From an uncultured Lachnospiraceae bacterium (GTDB taxonomy: Bacteria > Bacillota > Clostridia > Lachnospirales > Lachnospiraceae), in assembly GCA_910579735.1 (NCBI GenBank), contig CAJTUZ010000002.1, positions 184,908 through 248,907 on the forward strand: DNA of 64,000 nt, read 5' to 3'. Shown in pieces: positions 60,023 through 64,000 of the stretch. Position 1 is the stretch's first letter; every line of letters begins with the position of its first letter. A program made the position numbers and the translations under genes. The notes beneath the pieces are model-generated. The model was not told the origin of the DNA. It did not search any database and saw only the letters and a program-made list of their open reading frames with translations.

Positions 60023-60056
60023 GCAGGGTTTTGATATAAACTGTTTATTGATGCAG

Positions 60057-60079
60057 TATCGCAAGCGCAGCTTGTGATA
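60057..60079 (+). promoter_or_regulatory. Hairpin before the second GH3 start
   Basis: TATCGCAAGC (60057-60066) pairs with GCTTGTGATA (60070-60079) with a 3-base loop and one G-T pair. No T-run follows; the ribosome binding site GGAGGG comes just after it (60082-60087), so it may affect translation or protect RNA rather than end transcription. Confidence 0.5.
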
Positions 60080-60094
60080 TGTGGAGGGATAAGA

Positions 60095-62512
60095 TTGAAG
60101 CATCAGGATATTTTAAATAAGATGACAATTGAAGAAAAAGCAGCAATCCTGAGTGGAAAGACAGTATTTGAAACATGGGATATCAGGCGGCTTGGGATTC
60201 CTTCACTGTTTTGTGCGGATGGTCCTCATGGCCTGCGAAAGCAGGCCGGGGCGGCCGACCATTTGGGACTGAATGCCTCTGAGAAGGCAACCTGTTTTCC
60301 AACGCTCTCTACAGTGGCCAACAGCTGGGATGAAAAGCTGGCACGGCAGATTGGCAGGGCGCTTGGAGAAGAGGCCGCAGTACAGGGAGTGGATATCCTT
60401 TTAGGACCGGGACTAAATATCAAGAGGAGCCCTCTCTGCGGCCGTAACTTTGAATATTTTTCCGAAGATCCGTATTTGTCAGGAAAAATGGCAGCAGCTT
60501 ATGTGAGAGGGATCCAGGAGGAAGGAATATTTGCGTGCCCTAAGCATTTTGCAGTCAACTCTCAGGAACTGCGCCGCATGGCAATGAATGCAGTAGTTGA
60601 TGAGAGAACGCTGAGGGAAATTTATCTGACCGGATTTGAAATCGTCATAGAGGAAGGCGCCCCGGGAGCGCTTATGACCAGTTATAATGAAGTTAATGGT
60701 ACTTATGCAAATGAAAATCATCATCTTTTGAAAGAGATTTTAAGGGAAGAATGGGGATTTGCCGGTATTGTGATAACAGACTGGGGCGGTTCCAACAATC
60801 ATGTGGAAGGCGTTAGAGAAGGCTCCAATCTGGAGATGCCTGCCCCCGGTTTTGACTCTGCAAGGAGTATTTTAAAGGCGGTAAAAGAGGGCAGCTTAAC
60901 AGAAAGAGAGTTGGATGAATGTGTTGCCACGCTGCTGAATGCAATTTTTAAGTTAAAAGAAAAAAAGGTACATAAAAAAACAGAAATAAAAAAAGAAGAG
61001 CATCATCTGCTGGCCAAAAAGGCAGCGGCGGAGAGTGCAGTTTTATTAAAAAATGAAGAAAGTGTACTGCCCCTTCGAGCAGGACAAAAAGTGGCAGTAA
61101 TAGGAGATTTTGCATTCATGCCCCGATATCAGGGAGCCGGATCGTCAGCGGTAAATCCTTTTCAGGTGGACAGCATCGTTGAGTTGATCGGAGGATATGA
61201 TTTACAGGTAATAGGGAGTTTAAGAGGATATAATCGAACAGGGAAAGCAAATGATGTATGGAAAAAGGAGGCTGTAAAGCTGGCCGGAGAGGCAGATGTT
61301 GTTTTATACTTCTTTGGGCTGAATGAATTAAGTGAAGCGGAAGGAAAGGACAGGGAACACCTTGCCATTTCACCTGATCAGATTGAACTCTTACAGAAAA
61401 TGGCGCAGGTGAATCCGGATATTGTGGGAATTATCAGCGCCGGTGCAGTAATTGACATGTCTTTTGAAAAGTCGTTGAAGGCGATTCTTCATAGCGGTCT
61501 GGGAGGAGGCGCCGGCGCCGGTGCGGTTTTAGATATTCTTACAGGTAAGGTAAACCCTTCTGGAAAACTAGCGGAAACGTACCCCGTAAAATATGGAGAC
61601 ACGCCAGCATACTGCTACTTTCCTTCGAGGATGCGAAATGCTGAATACAGGGAAAACATTTATGTAGGCTATCGCTACTATGACACAGCAAAAATGCCTG
61701 TCAGATATCCTTTTGGATATGGATTGTCTTACACGACTTTTCGCTATGACAGGATTGAAGTGTTGGAGGAAGGCGTTTCCTTTTGGCTTGAAAATGCAGG
61801 CAGTATGGCCGGAGCCGAAATAGTGCAGTTGTATGTGGGGCTGTCTGAGGCCAAAGTATTCCGTCCGGAAAAGGAGCTGAAAGGATTCAAAAAAGTATGG
61901 TTGGAGCCGGGTGAAAAAAAAGAGATATTTATGCCCTTTGACAACAGGACATTCCGCTATTGGAATGTAAAAACAAATCAATGGGAAAAAGAAGGCGGAA
62001 CTTATCAGATCATGATAGGGGCAGACAGCCGGAATATTTGTTTAAATTCGGAATGGAAGATAGAAGGAAGTACAAAAGAACTGCCTTATTCTAAAGAAGA
62101 ACTGCCGGGTTGTTATGCGGGAAAGATTACGAACATGAGCGACCATGAATTTGAAACGTTACTTGGCTGCCCTCTGCCATTAGAAAAAACGGATAGGGAA
62201 CTTGAGATAAATGATGCAGTCTGCCAGATGAAAAAAGCGAAAAATCCATTGGCAAGATTCATTTATTATGTGCTTACAGGTTTAAAAAACAGAAGTGAGA
62301 GAAAAGGAAGGCCGGATTTAAATATTTTGTTTATCTATAATATTCCTTTTCGGAGCATTGCCAAAATGACCGGCGGATGGATCAGTATGGAGATGGCGGA
62401 TGGATTGGTACAGGCAGTAAATGGGCATTTTTTTAAGGGCATGAAAAAGGTGATCGGCGGATTTTTTTTCAATAGAAGACAGAATAAAATTTATGAGGAT
62501 AAATTGAAATGA
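60095..62512 (+). CDS. GH3 beta-glucosidase-like enzyme, normal domain order
   Basis: The 805-residue cytoplasmic enzyme has the GH3 barrel first (SLFCADGPHGLRKQ, LGPGLNIKRSPLCGRNFEYF, K150-H151 in CPKHFAVNS, nucleophile D229 in GIVITDWGGSNNH), the second domain (AESAVLLKNEESVLPLRAGQ) and a fibronectin-like domain after YPFGYGLSYTTF. A tail of about 150 residues ends it. No signal peptide. The likely start is TTG 60095, 8 bases after GGAGGG, giving a normal N-terminus; the first ATG is far inside. It would release sugars from imported glycosides. GtrA-like gene overlaps its end. Confidence 0.92.
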   Translation: MKHQDILNKMTIEEKAAILSGKTVFETWDIRRLGIPSLFCADGPHGLRKQAGAADHLGLNASEKATCFPTLSTVANSWDEKLARQIGRALGEEAAVQGVDILLGPGLNIKRSPLCGRNFEYFSEDPYLSGKMAAAYVRGIQEEGIFACPKHFAVNSQELRRMAMNAVVDERTLREIYLTGFEIVIEEGAPGALMTSYNEVNGTYANENHHLLKEILREEWGFAGIVITDWGGSNNHVEGVREGSNLEMPAPGFDSARSILKAVKEGSLTERELDECVATLLNAIFKLKEKKVHKKTEIKKEEHHLLAKKAAAESAVLLKNEESVLPLRAGQKVAVIGDFAFMPRYQGAGSSAVNPFQVDSIVELIGGYDLQVIGSLRGYNRTGKANDVWKKEAVKLAGEADVVLYFFGLNELSEAEGKDREHLAISPDQIELLQKMAQVNPDIVGIISAGAVIDMSFEKSLKAILHSGLGGGAGAGAVLDILTGKVNPSGKLAETYPVKYGDTPAYCYFPSRMRNAEYRENIYVGYRYYDTAKMPVRYPFGYGLSYTTFRYDRIEVLEEGVSFWLENAGSMAGAEIVQLYVGLSEAKVFRPEKELKGFKKVWLEPGEKKEIFMPFDNRTFRYWNVKTNQWEKEGGTYQIMIGADSRNICLNSEWKIEGSTKELPYSKEELPGCYAGKITNMSDHEFETLLGCPLPLEKTDRELEINDAVCQMKKAKNPLARFIYYVLTGLKNRSERKGRPDLNILFIYNIPFRSIAKMTGGWISMEMADGLVQAVNGHFFKGMKKVIGGFFFNRRQNKIYEDKLK

Positions 62513-63123
62513 AAAGGATTTTAAATTGGTGGAAGAAGAACTGGGATATTTTGGTATTGAAGAATCCCGGACTGTCCAAGTGGCTTTATCAGATTTTTCA
62601 TTTTTTTGTTTTCAGCATGGGAGTTACGATTTTTCAATATCTGGTATTTACTTTTATGCCGAAAATCCTGGGAATCCGGCTGGCCGAAATGGAATTTATG
62701 TGGCCAAAGATTCCAATGAAGCTGTTCGGCGTGGAATTTGTATGGAGTATCCTGGGGTACAACGTTCTTCGGGATGGGGCGGGAAATGTAATGATCGGAG
62801 GCGGCCTTGGTTATTTTATCAGCTATGAGGCAGGGGCATTTCTGGCACAATGTATTAATTTCCCATTGCAGAGAAACATTACTTTTAAGAGTCATGGTAA
62901 CCCCGTTTATCAGGCAGGATGGTATTTAGCCGCCTGGGTGGTGATTTCACTTACCTGCAACGGATTTAATAATTTATGGATGCCGGTTGCTTCGATTTAT
63001 ATACCGCCTGCAGCATATAATTTACTGGTGACTTTTGTTACAGGCGGTGTATCTATGATTATTTTCTTTTTTGTATTTAAAATGATATTTCCGGAAGACA
63101 GTACTTTAAGCGAGGTATGTTAA
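62509..63123 (+). CDS. GtrA-like membrane protein
   Basis: The 204-residue protein has four or five hydrophobic helices. FHFFVFSMGVTIFQYLVFTF, the segment NFPLQRNITFKSHGNPV and the late VTFVTGGVSMIIFFFVFKMI resemble GtrA-family proteins, which help move lipid-linked sugars across the membrane. It starts four bases inside the GH3 gene, so it is coupled to it. It may handle a glycolipid or simply be a family relative; assignment is moderate. Confidence 0.65.
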   Translation: MKRILNWWKKNWDILVLKNPGLSKWLYQIFHFFVFSMGVTIFQYLVFTFMPKILGIRLAEMEFMWPKIPMKLFGVEFVWSILGYNVLRDGAGNVMIGGGLGYFISYEAGAFLAQCINFPLQRNITFKSHGNPVYQAGWYLAAWVVISLTCNGFNNLWMPVASIYIPPAAYNLLVTFVTGGVSMIIFFFVFKMIFPEDSTLSEVC

Positions 63124-63231
63124 GGCTGTCGTATCTTTTTTATGTCAGGGCATGGTTGTTTGCCGTATGCATGGCCAGCTTTGCATTGATACAATGCTGT
63201 AGATTTGGTCAATGGCTAATTGGGGCGTGTC

Positions 63232-63369
63232 ATGAAAAATCAGGAACAAATTGATGCAAATCTCTGGTGGAATGTGAATATTCCGCAGAACGGTCTTTAC
63301 TATTACAAGACGGAACATTTCGAGGAAGTGTGGAAGGATGGAGCGGTAACAGGCAGAGCGGCGGGATAA
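63232..63369 (+). other. Short ORF fragment, unknown
   Basis: ATG 63232 opens a 45-codon frame with NLWWNVNIPQNGLYYYKTEH and a FEEVWKDGAVTGRAAG end. It has no clear ribosome binding site, and looks like a piece of a larger gene. The preceding 63124-63231 holds no gene I can support. Confidence 0.3.
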
Positions 63370-63382
63370 GTCAATGACCTAT

Positions 63383-63850
63383 TATCGCCGCCCTGTTTTG
63401 GCACTTCAACAGCCCGATAAACTGAGGATTATCCTTAAAATAAGGGCGGTTTGTCCATATTCTCAATCCTTCTGAAACGGCTCTACGAACATTTGCACAG
63501 TCGCTGTTTAACCATTCTTCTATTAAGGGTAAAGTCTTTTCATATCCGATAATTTAACAATGGTTATCAAAAGCCATAGCTAAAACTTCCAGCACTTTCC
63601 AGCTGTCATGCTGACTTACTTTATTTTTAAAAAAAGACATTGCTGAAGCAGTGTGATGTGCAGGATAACCTAAAAGAAAAACACCAACTTCCTGAATTTG
63701 AAAATTATCCGATTGATAAAGTTTAATTCCCATGTTAAAACAATCATCAATAGAATGTGACTTATAATATTTTTCCGCTTCACTTTTTACAAGTTTTAAA
63801 CTGTCCCTTTCGGGAATTAGCTCTGTTAAATATTGTATATATTCATTCAT
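63383..63850 (-). pseudogene. DNA alkylation repair (AlkD-like HEAT) pseudogene
   Basis: From ATG 63850 the frame reads MNEYIQYLTELIPERDSLKL, IQEVGVFLLGYPAHHTASAM and VLEVLAMAFDNHC, then a TAA at 63556-63554. Translation past it continues in frame as IIGYEKTLPLIEEWLNSDCA, NVRRAVSEGLRIWTNRPYF and KDNPQFIGLL before similarity fades near 63400. The tail is a typical HEAT repeat of DNA-alkylation-repair proteins. So the gene has a nonsense mutation and is cut short. GGAG lies before the start. Upstream 63884-64000 shows no gene I can support. Confidence 0.75.
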
Positions 63851-64000
63851 CATTTCTCCACAAATCCCAATTTGTTGGTTCAAAGTATAGCAGAAATTTC
63901 TGATACCGCATTCTTTCTGTGCTGTGCTGATAGTTTCTGAAAATGAAAAAGCAGCTGATTTACTGTTTAGATAAATTGCTGCCCAAAGGTAAACAATATT

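Overview
The window looks like a chromosomal stretch of a Gram-positive anaerobe of the class Clostridia, most likely family Lachnospiraceae. This is inference from gene content and order: infC-rpmI-rplT with an AUU-started infC, a dgt-dnaG-rpoD-trmK block followed by a TGS/uridine-kinase-like protein and a type A RNase P RNA, a GerM-domain lipoprotein, DUF2812/PadR, DUF2974 and DUF4125 proteins, many GGDEF/EAL and LytTR signalling proteins, and mid-range GC with strong AGGAGG ribosome binding sites. No rRNA operon, CRISPR array or intact prophage is visible.

Layout. 1-2450: decayed accessory DNA (KilA-N remnant, a small membrane peptide broken by UGA, a TnpV remnant) around an autoregulated-looking PadR/DUF2812 pair and a lipoprotein. 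2450-5540: translation operon infC-rpmI-rplT with a long attenuator leader, then a PepD-type dipeptidase. 5585-13460: an EAL protein with a dead GGDEF domain, tRNA-Pro, a MATE exporter, DegV, a dCache chemoreceptor and a sodium:alanine symporter. 13558-18934: potassium uptake trkA-trkH, a YejK-like nucleoid protein and a DUF2974 alpha/beta-hydrolase-fold protein. 18907-22600: a class I glutamine amidotransferase, a frameshifted 7TM-GGDEF protein with a TPR partner, then tRNA-Leu(AAG) next to integrase and DinB-like remnants, which looks like the scar of a lost island. 22600-30830: HAD protein, two iron-sulfur flavoproteins, an ABC exporter with its own two-component system, a double hemerythrin, tRNA-Leu(CAG), a GerM lipoprotein and DUF4125. 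30786-34033: zinc-ribbon membrane protein, condensation-fold acyltransferase and HSL-type esterase around a roughly 200 bp near-perfect palindrome. 34187-41020: core block dgt, dnaG, rpoD, trmK, nucleoside kinase, rnpB. 41056-51730: trypsin-like protease, aldose epimerase, ABC transporter, two adjacent COG0523/CobW-type GTPases (one with a huge His/Cys/Glu-rich repeat, the other fused to a YcgQ-like domain), small DUF proteins and a WYL regulator with a uracil-DNA-glycosylase-like partner. 52039-63123: an AT-richer accessory block with a LytTR/GHKL two-component system, an insertion-sequence corpse with an internal inversion, and a beta-glycosidase locus with a domain-swapped, doubly membrane-anchored GH3 enzyme, a membrane protein, a lipoprotein, a normal-order GH3 enzyme and a GtrA-like protein. 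The end holds a decaying DNA-alkylation-repair-like gene.

The most interesting items are the palindromic element at 32873-33092, the paired COG0523 proteins at 45463-47643, the GH3 surface locus with its LytTR/GHKL neighbour, the internally inverted insertion-sequence remnant at 54239-54946, and several genes split by single lesions (small peptide at 264-368, GGDEF protein at 19627-21353, AlkD-like gene at 63383-63850). All family assignments are from reading motifs; no database search was run.
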